64,000 nt of DNA from Streptomyces sp. NBC_01341 (GTDB lineage: Bacteria > Actinomycetota > Actinomycetes > Streptomycetales > Streptomycetaceae), in assembly GCF_035946055.1 (NCBI RefSeq), contig NZ_CP108364.1:1798001-1862000 (forward strand), written 5' to 3'. The translations under genes were made by a program, and so were the position numbers. The notes under the pieces were generated by a model that saw only the letters and a program-made list of their open reading frames with translations, was not told the DNA's origin and made no database searches. Of this stretch, positions 18,499-26,731 are shown in pieces; within the stretch, counting starts at the first letter, position 1, and every line of letters starts with the position of its first letter.

Positions 18499-19401
18499 TT
18501 ATGCGGCTTGTGCCAGCGTAGTTGGTGTGAGGTGGAAGGCGTTCTCGAAGGCGATCGGTGATCGTTGTCCGAGGCGGGAGTGTCGGCGTCGGGTGTTGTA
18601 GCGGTGGAGCCATCTGAAGGCGTCGAGTCGCGCCTCACGCTCGTCTGGCCAGCTCTTTCGTCCCTGCAAGGTCTCGCGTTTGAAGGTCGCGTTGAAGGAT
18701 TCGGCGAGTGCGTTGTCCGCGCTGGAACCGACCGCGCTCATGCTTTGCCGAACCCCTGCTGACCTGCATGCTTCGGCGAATGCTCTGCTCGTGTACTGGG
18801 CTCCGTGGTCGGTGTGCATGATCGATCCGGCGAGGCTGCCGCGGGTGCGGATCGCCGCGGCCAGGGCGTCGGTGACGAGGTCCGCGCGCATGTGGTCGGC
18901 GATCGCCCAGCCGGCCAGACGGCGCGAGGCGAGGTCGATGACGGTCGCCAGGTAGCAGAACTTCCCGCCGTCGATGGGCAGGTAGGTGATGTCGCCGACG
19001 TACTTCGTGTTCGGCCTGTCCGCTGTGAAGTCGCGGCCGATCAGGTCCGGGGCCTTGGCCGCAGCCTGATCTGGGACGGTGGTGCGGTGCCGGCGGCGAA
19101 GGCGGACTCCTTCGATCCCGGACACCCTCATGATCCTGGCGACCCGCTTGCGGTTGACCGCCTCACCGTTCTCCTCGCGAAGCTCGGCAGTGATCCTGGG
19201 GGCGCCGTAAGTGCCGTCCGATTCCTGATGCACCGCCCGTATCCGGGCCGCCAGGCGGGCATCAGCCGCCCGCCTGGCGGCCCGGTCGGCGGCCGTCCGT
19301 TGCCAGTAGTAGAAGCTCGAGCGGCTGACTCCGAGGATGCTGCACAGCCGCTTCACGCCGTGACGGCGCTGGAGGTCGGCGACACACTGGAAGCGGTTCA
19401 C
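18499..19401 (-). CDS. IS3-family transposase OrfB (DDE integrase domain)
   Basis: 300 residues. An HTH_21-like N-terminal region (YGAPRITAELRE) precedes an rve-type integrase core with the DDE triad visible: Asp in YVGDITY, Asp in HTDHGAQY, and Glu in NALAESFNATFKRE. Its start overlaps the orfA stop by ATGA. IS3 elements usually make the active OrfAB fusion by -1 frameshifting near this overlap. Confidence 0.92.
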   Translation of the reverse strand: MNRFQCVADLQRRHGVKRLCSILGVSRSSFYYWQRTAADRAARRAADARLAARIRAVHQESDGTYGAPRITAELREENGEAVNRKRVARIMRVSGIEGVRLRRRHRTTVPDQAAAKAPDLIGRDFTADRPNTKYVGDITYLPIDGGKFCYLATVIDLASRRLAGWAIADHMRADLVTDALAAAIRTRGSLAGSIMHTDHGAQYTSRAFAEACRSAGVRQSMSAVGSSADNALAESFNATFKRETLQGRKSWPDEREARLDAFRWLHRYNTRRRHSRLGQRSPIAFENAFHLTPTTLAQAA

Positions 19402-19697
19402 CAGCGCGTCTCCCCGGCGAAATACTTCGCCGCTTTGCGCAGGATCTCCCGTTCCTCCTCCAGCTCACGGACCTTCTTCCGCAAGGCTGCGTTCTCCACT
19501 TCCAGCGGGGCCGGCGGCTGAGAGGGTTCCTGCGTCCGCCGTCCCCGAGGACGGCTTACTCCGGCTGCCCGAACCCAGTTCCGCAACGTCTCCGGGTTGA
19601 TCCCCAGATCGGCGGCGACCGACCTGATCGTCGCTTCGGGCCGCGACTCGTACAGCGCGACCGCGTCCGCCTTGAACTGCGGCGGGTAGTTCTTCAT
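19398..19697 (-). CDS. IS3-family transposase OrfA (HTH_Tnp_1)
   Basis: About 99 residues from the ATG (MKNYPPQFKADAVALYE); longer in-frame starts reach 19754. It has a helix-turn-helix of the IS3/IS911 type (IRSVAADLGINPETLRNWV) followed by a leucine-zipper-like coiled coil (ENAALRKKVRELEEEREILRKA). It binds the element ends and multimerises with OrfB. Confidence 0.9.
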   Translation of the reverse strand: MKNYPPQFKADAVALYESRPEATIRSVAADLGINPETLRNWVRAAGVSRPRGRRTQEPSQPPAPLEVENAALRKKVRELEEEREILRKAAKYFAGETRW

Positions 19698-19861
19698 CAC
19701 CACGAGATGTCCGTTCTCAGATCCGCAGGATCCAGTGTCTCGTGTGTCCAACATCAGGGGTCAAGGCCCGGTGTCCGTCGGCCGTGAGGTTGATCCCCGG
19801 GAGTTGACTCTGCCGGCATACGGGTTGAAGGGGGACCGCATATCCGATCATCCTTGTCGCC

Positions 19862-21193
19862 ATGAGTCTCGTCTTCACCTCCTTCGATGTGCCCGCCATG
19901 GGCGACTACGCCTACGACTGGGCCTTGGTTGATGTGGAGACGTCGGGCCTCATAGCCCGGCGAGATCGCGTGCTGTCCGTCGCGGTGATCACGATCGGCC
20001 GGGACGGCGAGCAGACCGGGGAGTTCTCGACCCTGCTCAATCCGGGCTGCGATCCGGGACCGGTGGAGGTGCACGGGCTGACCGTCGAGCGACTGCGGGG
20101 TGCTCCGACGTTCGACCAGGTCGCCGGGCGGATCGGAGCGATGCTTCAGGACCGGGTCCTGGTTGCCCACAACGCCCAGTTCGACTACGACTTCCTGGCC
20201 TACGAGTTCGCCCGTGCGCGGACGTGGCTGCCGGTGTCGCAGCGGCTGTGCACCCTGGCCCTGAATCGTCAGGTGGACCCACCGACGGATGACATGAAGC
20301 TCGGCACCCTCGCCGCCCACTACGGCGTCCCCCAGCAGCATGCACACGATGCGCTGGACGACAGCCGTGTTCTGGCCGGGATCCTGCGGGCGTCACTGCA
20401 CGCCGGACGTCGTGTGCTGGTGCTCGGTGGCGCCCATGCCGATGCCGCGGCGGCTCGCACCCGCGTCGTCGAGCTGGGCGGGTCCGCGGCGGTCAACCTG
20501 TCCGCCGGCGTCACCGACGTCGTACTCCTGGAGGGAGGGGAAGGCGACCGGCGCATGAGCCGCGTCACCGCCCTCGGACTCCCCGCGCACGACCTGCACT
20601 GGCTCTCCGCTCCGACCGCCACCACACCGGCTGCGGCGGCGCGCCGGCCCCGGGCGCCGTATGTGATGCCGAGAGGGGGCGTCATCGACCTGCCCATACC
20701 GCACGGCAGAACCGCGCCGGAGTGGTACGTCACCGCCGGCTGGGCCCCGCAGTGCGGATACGAGATCGACGTCGTCGCCTTCCTCCTCGACGAGGACGAG
20801 CAGGTCACCTTCGACGAGGACTTCGTCTTCTACGGGGCCCCGGAGAGCCCGGCTGGAACTGCGCGGCTGCTGACCGGCGGTCCTGCCGAACAGACCATCG
20901 CCCTCAACCTGGCCTCTCTGCCGCCCGCGACGCGCAAGGTCGTCGTCGCTGCCGCCATCGACGGCGCCGCGACCTTCGGAGCGGTCGGTGCGATCCAGAT
21001 CGGCGCAGCCCCCGGCAGCAGCGGGGCGCCGCTCGCCCGCGCCACACTGGACGCCGCCACCACCGAACGCACCATGCTGCTGGCGGAGATCTACCGCAGA
21101 GGCGCGGTCTGGCGCCTACGCGCTGTCGGCCAGGGCTACGACCACGGCCTCGACGCTCTCGCACGCGGATACGGCGTCGACATCGCTGGGTGA
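19862..21193 (+). CDS. DEDDh exonuclease fused to a TerD-like domain
   Basis: 443 residues. About residues 15-190 form a DnaQ-type 3'-5' exonuclease: ExoI DVETSG, ExoII NAQFDYDF, ExoIII HDALDDSRV. A middle part (GRRVLVLGGAHADA...) resembles a degenerate BRCT. About 285-440 is a TerD-type domain (GWAPQCGYEIDVVAFLLDEDEQV ... DFVFYG). TerD domains bind calcium and belong to stress/tellurium-type systems often tied to phage and DNA-damage responses. The gene stands alone beside the IS3 element. Function beyond nucleic-acid trimming is not known. Confidence 0.8.
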   Translation: MSLVFTSFDVPAMGDYAYDWALVDVETSGLIARRDRVLSVAVITIGRDGEQTGEFSTLLNPGCDPGPVEVHGLTVERLRGAPTFDQVAGRIGAMLQDRVLVAHNAQFDYDFLAYEFARARTWLPVSQRLCTLALNRQVDPPTDDMKLGTLAAHYGVPQQHAHDALDDSRVLAGILRASLHAGRRVLVLGGAHADAAAARTRVVELGGSAAVNLSAGVTDVVLLEGGEGDRRMSRVTALGLPAHDLHWLSAPTATTPAAAARRPRAPYVMPRGGVIDLPIPHGRTAPEWYVTAGWAPQCGYEIDVVAFLLDEDEQVTFDEDFVFYGAPESPAGTARLLTGGPAEQTIALNLASLPPATRKVVVAAAIDGAATFGAVGAIQIGAAPGSSGAPLARATLDAATTERTMLLAEIYRRGAVWRLRAVGQGYDHGLDALARGYGVDIAG

Positions 21194-21564
21194 TCGCCGG
21201 CGCCGGGAACGGAGATCTTGAGTTCCTCAGCCGGTTCTCCGGCGCACTCTACGACGCGGCCGGCTCGGCTGACCACGCGGCGAAGACGGTGCGGAAGGCG
21301 GCCGCGGCATTTGTGCGTCAGGAGGGCCCTTGAGCGGGTGGTGACGGCCGCCAGTTCAGTCCTGCAGCCACAGCCCGGCGCCGTCTTGGCCTCGGTGACG
21401 ATCGGGGTGGGTCGGCAGCGGCTTCGAACCGGGTCTGGCTGCCAGACCCCGACGCAGACCGGCCCGTGCACCGACGCGCTGCCAGGCCGACCCGGAAACG
21501 GACGGCGACGGCGTGGTCCGACCCCCACGATTCGTGGCCGCGGGCGGCGGCGCCGTTGTGCTGA
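21194..21564. other. Gap between the exonuclease-TerD gene and trxB
   Basis: About 370 bases between two converging genes. No ribosome site, recognised domain or strong terminator hairpin was seen. One short plus-strand frame ending at 21333 (RFSGALYDAAGSADHAAKT) could be the tail of an unknown gene but has no supportable start. Confidence 0.4.
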
Positions 21565-22539
21565 TCAAGCAGCAACTGCCGCAGTATCCGGATGAGCCTG
21601 CGCAGTGTTGCGGGCGGCGAGGTAGCGCTCGGCGTCCAAAGCAGCGGCTGCACCGGTGCCTGCAGCGGTGATGGCTTGGCGGTAGGTGTGGTCGACAACG
21701 TCACCGGCGGCGAACACCCCGGGCCGGCTGGTATGTGTCGTCGGGGAGGCGACGGTGATGTAGCCCTCGCCGTCGAGGTCGAGCTGCCCGGTGAAAAGTC
21801 CGGTGCGCGGGTCGTGGCCGATGGCGATGAACAGGCCCGTCACCTCCAGGTCGCGGGCAGCGCCGGTGAAGACGTCGCGCAGGACGACGCCGCCGAGCAT
21901 GCCGTTCGCCTCCTTGATCTCGGCGATCTCGCTGTCGAAGGCGAAGGAGATCTTGTCGTCGGCGAACGCCCGGTCCTGCATGACCTTCGAGGCGCGCAGG
22001 GTGGAGCGGCGGTGAACGATGGTGACCGATCTGGCGAAGCGGGTGAGGAATGTGGCTTCCTCCATAGCGGTGTCGCCGCCGCCGACCACGACGATGTCGC
22101 GGTCGCGGAAGAAGAACCCGTCGCAGGTCGCGCACCAGGACACCCCGCGGCCCGACAGCTCGTCCTCGTGAGGAAGACCGAGTTTGCGGTAGCCGGATCC
22201 GGTAGCGATGATCACCGTTCTCGCGCGGTGAACAGTGCCCGCGGAGTCGGTGAGCAGCTTGACGTCGCCGGTCAGGTCGACGGCCACGATGTCGTCGTCG
22301 ATCATCTCGGTGCCGAACTTCTCGGCCTGAGCCCGCATGTCCTCCATGAGGACCGGGCCGTCGATGCCGTCGGGGAAGCCGGGGAAGTTCTCGACCTCGG
22401 TCGTGGTGGTCAGCGATCCACCGACGAAGATGCTGCTGCCGAAGAGCAGCGGCCTCAGCTGGGCGCGAGCAGTGTAGAGGGCAGCGGTGTATCCGGCGGG
22501 GCCGGAGCCGATGATGACGACGTCGCGTATCGCGCTCAT
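21565..22539 (-). CDS. trxB: Thioredoxin reductase
   Basis: 324 residues from the ATG at 22539, which overlaps the arsC stop. FAD-binding GSGPAGYTAALY, the redox pair in WCATCDG, NADPH-binding VVGGGDTAMEEA and C-terminal AAGDVVDHTYRQA are all present. Placement after arsC indicates it supplies reducing power, through a thioredoxin, to the arsenate reductase. It is probably an island-encoded second copy rather than the housekeeping gene. Confidence 0.92.
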   Translation of the reverse strand: MSAIRDVVIIGSGPAGYTAALYTARAQLRPLLFGSSIFVGGSLTTTTEVENFPGFPDGIDGPVLMEDMRAQAEKFGTEMIDDDIVAVDLTGDVKLLTDSAGTVHRARTVIIATGSGYRKLGLPHEDELSGRGVSWCATCDGFFFRDRDIVVVGGGDTAMEEATFLTRFARSVTIVHRRSTLRASKVMQDRAFADDKISFAFDSEIAEIKEANGMLGGVVLRDVFTGAARDLEVTGLFIAIGHDPRTGLFTGQLDLDGEGYITVASPTTHTSRPGVFAAGDVVDHTYRQAITAAGTGAAAALDAERYLAARNTAQAHPDTAAVAA

Positions 22540-22949
22540 GCCGGCTGATCCGGGGCGATTTCGGCGATCAGGCCCTCGATCAGGGTCTTGATGTCGTCGC
22601 GGATCGGGCGGACCGCTTCGACGCCTTGACCGGCCGGGTCCTCGAGGGTCCAGTCGAGGTAGCGCTTGCCGGGGAAGACGGGGCAGGTGTCGCCGCAGCC
22701 CATGGTGATGCACACGTCCGACTCGCGGACCGCGTCGACGGTGAGGATCTTCGGCGTCTCCTGGGAGATGTCGATGCCGACCTCGGCCATGGCCTCGACG
22801 GCGGCCGGGTTGACCTGATCGCCGGGGTCGGAGCCCGCGGAACGCACCTCGACTCGGTCGCCGGCAAGGTGGCTCAGCCAGGCGGCGGCCATCTGGGAGC
22901 GGCCGGCGTTGTGGACACAGACGAACAGGACGGACGGCTTGTCGGCCAT
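22536..22949 (-). CDS. arsC: Arsenate reductase (thioredoxin-coupled, LMW-PTPase fold)
   Basis: 137 residues from the ATG (MADKPSVLF). The phosphatase-like P-loop CVHNAGRSQMAA and the Cys pair in MGCGDTCPVFPG match thioredoxin-coupled ArsC, which reduces arsenate to arsenite. It is the first gene of the minus-strand pair arsC-trxB (ATGA overlap), divergent from arsR-acr3. Confidence 0.92.
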   Translation of the reverse strand: MADKPSVLFVCVHNAGRSQMAAAWLSHLAGDRVEVRSAGSDPGDQVNPAAVEAMAEVGIDISQETPKILTVDAVRESDVCITMGCGDTCPVFPGKRYLDWTLEDPAGQGVEAVRPIRDDIKTLIEGLIAEIAPDQPA

Positions 22950-23004
22950 GGTGATCGTTCTCTCTCGTCGCACGGCGGAAACCCAGCCGCCAATGACTTC
23001 AGCA

Positions 23005-23044
23005 CCCGCTGGTATCAGCGGGCAGTGATGTGACAGTATCAGCG
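23005..23044. promoter_or_regulatory. Candidate ArsR operator between arsC and arsR
   Basis: GTATCAGCG occurs twice, at 23012-23020 and 23036-23044, 24 bases apart. The first copy is part of a perfect inverted repeat (CCCGCTGgtatCAGCGGG, 23005-23022). The second abuts the arsR start in TCAGCgcatGCTGA. Position between divergent ars genes suggests ArsR binding. Confidence 0.6.
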
Positions 23045-23045
23045 C

Positions 23046-23354
23046 ATGCTGACTTCAGTCGATCCTGATCTGATCCGGGTGCTGGGCGATCCGCTCCGCC
23101 TCCGGATCGTGACCCTGCTGGCGCGCGAGACACTCTGCACGACGCACCTGGTCGAGGAGACCGGAGCCAAGCAGACCAATTTGTCGAACCACATGAAAGT
23201 GCTGCGCGAGGCCGGGCTGGTGGAGACCGAGCCGTGCGGCCGCTTCACGTACTACAAGCTCAAGCCAGAGCTCTTGGCCGGTCTGTCCGAGCAGTTCGCC
23301 GCGCTCGCTGACTCCGCTCGCACCGCCGCCGAGAACAAGAGGGCCTGCCCGTGA
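23046..23354 (+). CDS. arsR: ArsR-family repressor
   Basis: 102 residues with an ArsR winged helix (LGDPLRLRIVTLLARE ... TNLSNHMKVLREAGLVE). The usual ELCVCDL metal loop reads ETLCTTHL, with a single Cys; another Cys is in EPCGRFTYY and one near the C-terminus (KRACP), so As(III) could be bound by this rarer arrangement. Its stop overlaps the acr3 GTG, forming the operon arsR-acr3-flavoprotein. Confidence 0.9.
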   Translation: MLTSVDPDLIRVLGDPLRLRIVTLLARETLCTTHLVEETGAKQTNLSNHMKVLREAGLVETEPCGRFTYYKLKPELLAGLSEQFAALADSARTAAENKRACP

Positions 23355-24469
23355 CCTTCACCGAGCCCACCTCCGGCACCACTCGGGGCGCCGGCCCTGC
23401 CGGGGACGATTCGATCGTCGGGAAACTCTCCACTCTCGACCGCTATCTGGCGGTCTGGATCCTCATCGCCATGGCTGCCGGCCTGGGACTGGGCCGGGTC
23501 ATCCCGGGCATGAACGATGCCCTGGCGAAGATCGAGGTCGGCGGCATCTCCCTGCCGATCGCGCTCGGCCTGCTGGTCATGATGTATCCGGTGCTGGCCA
23601 AGGTCCGCTACGACCGGCTCGACCGGGTCACCGGCGACCGCAAGCTGATGGTCTCCTCGCTGGTCGTCAACTGGATCGTCGGCCCCGCGGTCATGTTCGC
23701 GCTCTCGTGGATCTTTCTCCCCGACCTTCCCGAATACCGCACCGGGCTGATCATCGTCGGCCTCGCCCGCTGCATCGCGATGGTCATCATCTGGAACGAC
23801 CTCGCGTGCGGCGACCGCGAAGCAGCAGCCGTACTCGTCGCCCTGAACTCCGTATTCCAGGTCCTCACGTTCGGCCTGCTGGGCTGGTTCTACCTGGACC
23901 TGCTGCCGCGGTGGCTGGGACTAGGCGACGGGCAGGGCCTTGACGTCCCCGTCTGGCACATCGCGCTGAACGTCGTCGTCTTCCTCGGGATCCCTCTCCT
24001 GGCGGGCTTCCTCACCCGCCACATCGGCGAGCAGAAGATGGGCCGCAGCGATTACGAGGCGAAGTTCCTGCCCAAGATCAGCCCCTGGGCGCTGTACGGA
24101 CTGCTGTTCACGATCGTCATCCTTTTTGCCCTTCAGGGGAAGACGATCACCTCGCAGCCGCTGGACGTCGTACGGATCGCACTGCCGCTGCTGGTCTACT
24201 TCGCGATCATGTTCTTCGGCAGTTTCGTGCTCGGTAAGGGCCTCGGCCTGGCCTACGACCGCACTGCGACGCTGGCGTTCACCGCCGCGGGCAACAACTT
24301 CGAGCTGGCCATCGCCGTGGCCATCGCCACGTTCGGTGTCACCTCCGGCCAAGCCCTCTCAGGCGTGGTCGGCCCGCTCATCGAGGTGCCCGTTCTGATC
24401 GGGCTTGTGTACGTCGCGCTCGCCTGGCGCAGGAAGTTCGCACCCAAGGCCGTGACGACGGCCCCGTGA
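23351..24469 (+). CDS. acr3: ACR3 arsenite efflux permease
   Basis: 372 residues, GTG start overlapping arsR by GTGA. About ten membrane helices are evident. The ACR3 signature with the essential Cys (GLARCIAMVIIWNDLACGD) is present, along with the conserved AAGNNFELAIAVAIA region in the second half. It extrudes arsenite using the proton gradient. It works with ArsC/TrxB, which generate arsenite from arsenate. Confidence 0.93.
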   Translation: MTFTEPTSGTTRGAGPAGDDSIVGKLSTLDRYLAVWILIAMAAGLGLGRVIPGMNDALAKIEVGGISLPIALGLLVMMYPVLAKVRYDRLDRVTGDRKLMVSSLVVNWIVGPAVMFALSWIFLPDLPEYRTGLIIVGLARCIAMVIIWNDLACGDREAAAVLVALNSVFQVLTFGLLGWFYLDLLPRWLGLGDGQGLDVPVWHIALNVVVFLGIPLLAGFLTRHIGEQKMGRSDYEAKFLPKISPWALYGLLFTIVILFALQGKTITSQPLDVVRIALPLLVYFAIMFFGSFVLGKGLGLAYDRTATLAFTAAGNNFELAIAVAIATFGVTSGQALSGVVGPLIEVPVLIGLVYVALAWRRKFAPKAVTTAP

Positions 24470-25527
24470 CACACGACATGGATGTGGTGGTGGTCGGCGG
24501 CGGCCAGGCAGGGCTCGCCGCCGGCTACCACCTGCGCCGCCAGGGCTTCGACTTCGCCGTCCTGGACGGCGATCCGGCACCGGGCGGTTCCTGGCAGCAC
24601 ATGTGGGACTCACTGCACATGTTCTCCCCGGCCGGGTACTCCTCGCTGCCCGGTCACCTCATGCCCGCCCAGGCGGGCGAGACCTACCCGAATGCCGGGC
24701 ACGTGGTGAACTACCTCGCCGACTACGAAAAGCGCTACACCCTGCCCGTCCAGCACGGAACCCGCGTGCGCTCTGTACGCCGCGACGCGGGCCGGCTCCT
24801 GGTCGAAGCCGACTCCGGCACCTGGCGGGCCCGCGCGGTCATCAGCGCCACCGGCAGTTGGTCGCGGCCCTTCCTCCCCGCCGTCCCCGGCCGGTCCGTC
24901 TTCACCGGGCGGCAGCTCCATACCGTGAACTACCGCTCTCCGGCCGAGTTCGTCGGGCAGTGCGTCATCGTGGTCGGCGGTGGCAACTCCGGTGCCCAGA
25001 TCGCCGCCGACCTCGCCCACGACGGCCGCGTCGATGTCACGTGGGTGACCCTGCGCCCGCCACGGTTCCTGGCCGATGACATCGACGGCCGCGCCCTGTT
25101 CGACGTCGCCACCGCCCGCCGCCGCGCCCTCGATGCCGGCCTCACCGACACCGGCGGGGTGGCCTCGCTCGGCGACATCGTCGCTGTACCCCCGGTTCGC
25201 GCTGCCCGCGACGCCGGGCTTCTGAAGGCGAAGCCGATGTTCGGCCGGCTCACCGCCGACGGCGTCCAGTGGGCCGACGGCAACCGGACGGGCGCCGACG
25301 CGGTCGTCTGGTGCACCGGCTTCCGCCCGGCCCTGTCCCACCTCGCCCCGATGGACCTGCGCGGCCCGCGCGGGCACATTCCTACCAACGGCACACGCGC
25401 CCTGGACGAGCCGCGGCTGCACCTGCTCGGCTACGGCGATTGGACAGGCCCGGCCTCGGCCACCCTCATCGGCGTCGGGCGCACCGCCCGGGACGCCGTC
25501 CGCGAAATCACCGGCCTGCTCACCTAA
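24466..25527 (+). CDS. Flavin-dependent monooxygenase/oxidoreductase of the ars operon (ArsO-like)
   Basis: 353 residues, GTG start overlapping acr3 by GTGA. FAD motif VVVGGGQAGLAAGYHL, NADPH motif VVGGGNSGAQIAADLA and a terminal GYGDWTGPASATLIGVGR identify a class B-type flavoprotein similar to ArsO and CzcO. Proteins of this kind are common in arsenic operons and may oxidise organo- or inorganic arsenic; the substrate is not established. Tight coupling to acr3 supports a role in arsenic resistance. Confidence 0.85.
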   Translation: MTHDMDVVVVGGGQAGLAAGYHLRRQGFDFAVLDGDPAPGGSWQHMWDSLHMFSPAGYSSLPGHLMPAQAGETYPNAGHVVNYLADYEKRYTLPVQHGTRVRSVRRDAGRLLVEADSGTWRARAVISATGSWSRPFLPAVPGRSVFTGRQLHTVNYRSPAEFVGQCVIVVGGGNSGAQIAADLAHDGRVDVTWVTLRPPRFLADDIDGRALFDVATARRRALDAGLTDTGGVASLGDIVAVPPVRAARDAGLLKAKPMFGRLTADGVQWADGNRTGADAVVWCTGFRPALSHLAPMDLRGPRGHIPTNGTRALDEPRLHLLGYGDWTGPASATLIGVGRTARDAVREITGLLT

Positions 25528-25534
25528 AACCAAA

Positions 25535-25698
25535 AAGGGCTGTCCCGTAATCCCTGACGGATCAGCGCGCGGCGTCAGATGCGGTGCATCGCAAGACGGG
25601 GGGACATTCGCGTACTTGATGTATTCGGGCGTTCCGACAACGCGGCGAGGCGCCGTAGCTGTCGTCGCACACCGGCCAGGGATGACGGGACAGCCCTT
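25535..25698. mobile_element. MITE-like element with IS-type terminal inverted repeats
   Basis: 164 bases without coding capacity, bounded by AAGGGCTGTCCCGTAATCCC and its near-exact inverse (22 of 24 bases match). Such GGGCTGTCCCGT ends are typical of IS5-related elements in Streptomyces. It sits directly after the ars flavoprotein stop and before a gene fragment, so it is probably non-autonomous. A clear target duplication was not found. Confidence 0.7.
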
Positions 25699-25706
25699 GC
25701 GAGTGC

Positions 25707-26021
25707 ATCGGAGAACTGCTCGGGCAGACGAACCACACGCCAGACGCCGAAGTGCCGGAGGCCGCCGACGCCCTGTACCGGCGGCTGCACCGCTCACTCG
25801 ATTCCCTGCCGGAGCACACCGTCCCAGGCACCTGCTGCGCCCGCTACGCCGAGGCCGGCGGGTTCGACCTGCCCACCCTCATCCCGCAGGTCTGCCTGCA
25901 CTACGACCCCTACACCCGCAAGAGCGGCGGACACAGCGGTGCCCTGTGTTGCTACGCCGCAGCCGCTGCACCTACCAGCAGTCGGCCCATGGCGGCGAGC
26001 ACGGACGGCTCGACCCGGTAG
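25707..26021 (+). pseudogene. Fragment of an unknown protein, truncated at both ends
   Basis: An open frame with coherent protein-like sequence (ADALYRRLHRSLDSLPEHT ... LPTLIPQVCLHYDPYTRKSGG) but no usable start, since it begins right after the MITE. Its 3' end runs into the end of the opposite ArsR gene, so it is probably a remnant cut by both events. I do not recognise a function; two CC/Cys pairs are seen. Confidence 0.45.
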
Positions 26022-26329
26022 TACACCCAGGTGCCGCGCCGCTCGGAGGTGAGCAGCCCGGCCTCCCTCAGCTTCTTCAGGTGGTGGGAGACGGTGGGCT
26101 GGGACACCCCGACGTCGGAGATGTCGCACACGCATGCCTCGCCGTCCTCGTGCGAGGCCACTGCGGAGAAAAGCCGGAGGCGGACCGGGTCACCGAGTGC
26201 CTTGAAAATCCGCGCCGCGGTCTCGGCCTCTTCGGCGGTCATCGGGCGCTCGGTCAGCGGTGGGCAGCACGGCGCTACGCCCTGCCCGTCAGCGGGTACG
26301 GGCAGCGGCAGCACCTTCGTATTCGACAT
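25952..26329 (-). CDS. arsR: Second ArsR/SmtB-family repressor
   Basis: About 125 residues from the ATG (MSNTKVLP); an ATG six codons upstream is also possible. The winged helix (QPTVSHHLKKLREAGLL) and the classic metal-binding loop EACVCDI are present, with a further CC pair near residue 21-22. This differs from the first ArsR and fits As(III)/Sb(III) sensing. It lies alone on the minus strand. A matching operator-like sequence is found at its own promoter and upstream of the flavoprotein gene at 28229. Confidence 0.88.
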   Translation of the reverse strand: MSNTKVLPLPVPADGQGVAPCCPPLTERPMTAEEAETAARIFKALGDPVRLRLFSAVASHEDGEACVCDISDVGVSQPTVSHHLKKLREAGLLTSERRGTWVYYRVEPSVLAAMGRLLVGAAAAA

Positions 26330-26352
26330 ATGCCTATGTTGACACATGTCGA
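26324..26352. promoter_or_regulatory. Candidate operator at the second arsR promoter
   Basis: AT-rich dyad containing GACATatgcCTATGTTGACacATGTC overlapping the arsR start. The decamer CTATGTTGAC recurs at 28148-28157 before another arsenic-type gene, suggesting one regulator binds both. Confidence 0.55.
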
Positions 26353-26731
26353 ACCAAGGCGGCGCGGTCCGTCACCGGCGAGAGAGGTGGGCGTTCCAGC
26401 ATCCGGGCGACGCGGTCCCGCGTCCCGGCCCAGGCCGCGCGGCGAGTTCGGCGACAGACCGCGCTGTCACTCCAGCCCGACGAATGCCGGCCGGCGCACC
26501 GGTGGCCAGGCCCTCCCGAGGCCCGGGGTTTTCCCGAAGGCCGTCCCGTAACTGATCTCCGGCACGCAGCTACGCGCCGGGCTTACGTCGTCCTCATGGC
26601 GTGTTCGGTTTGATCACCCGGTGTCCGACCCGGGCAGGGTTCTGCGCGGCTGGGTCGACAGCCCGATGGCATGGGGATCCACGGGGGGAAAGGGGAAAAG
26701 GGCGGCGGGGCACCCTTGGTAGGGTGCGCCG
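26353..26731. other. Gap with no recognised feature
   Basis: About 380 bases between the second arsR promoter and the VOC gene. No supported gene, hairpin or insertion end was seen. Confidence 0.4.

Larger units (their letters stand above)
18470..19769. mobile_element. IS3-family insertion sequence, complete with 3-bp target duplication
   Basis: Inverted ends begin GGGCCTTGACCCC on the left (18470-18497) and, read from the other strand, GGGCCTTGACCCC on the right (19743-19769). They stay similar for about 27 bases. Directly outside are GGT (18467-18469) and GGT (19770-19772), a 3-bp duplication as usual for IS3. It carries overlapping orfA and orfB. The 1300-bp length and intact catalytic residues suggest a recent or still functional element. 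Confidence 0.85.
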
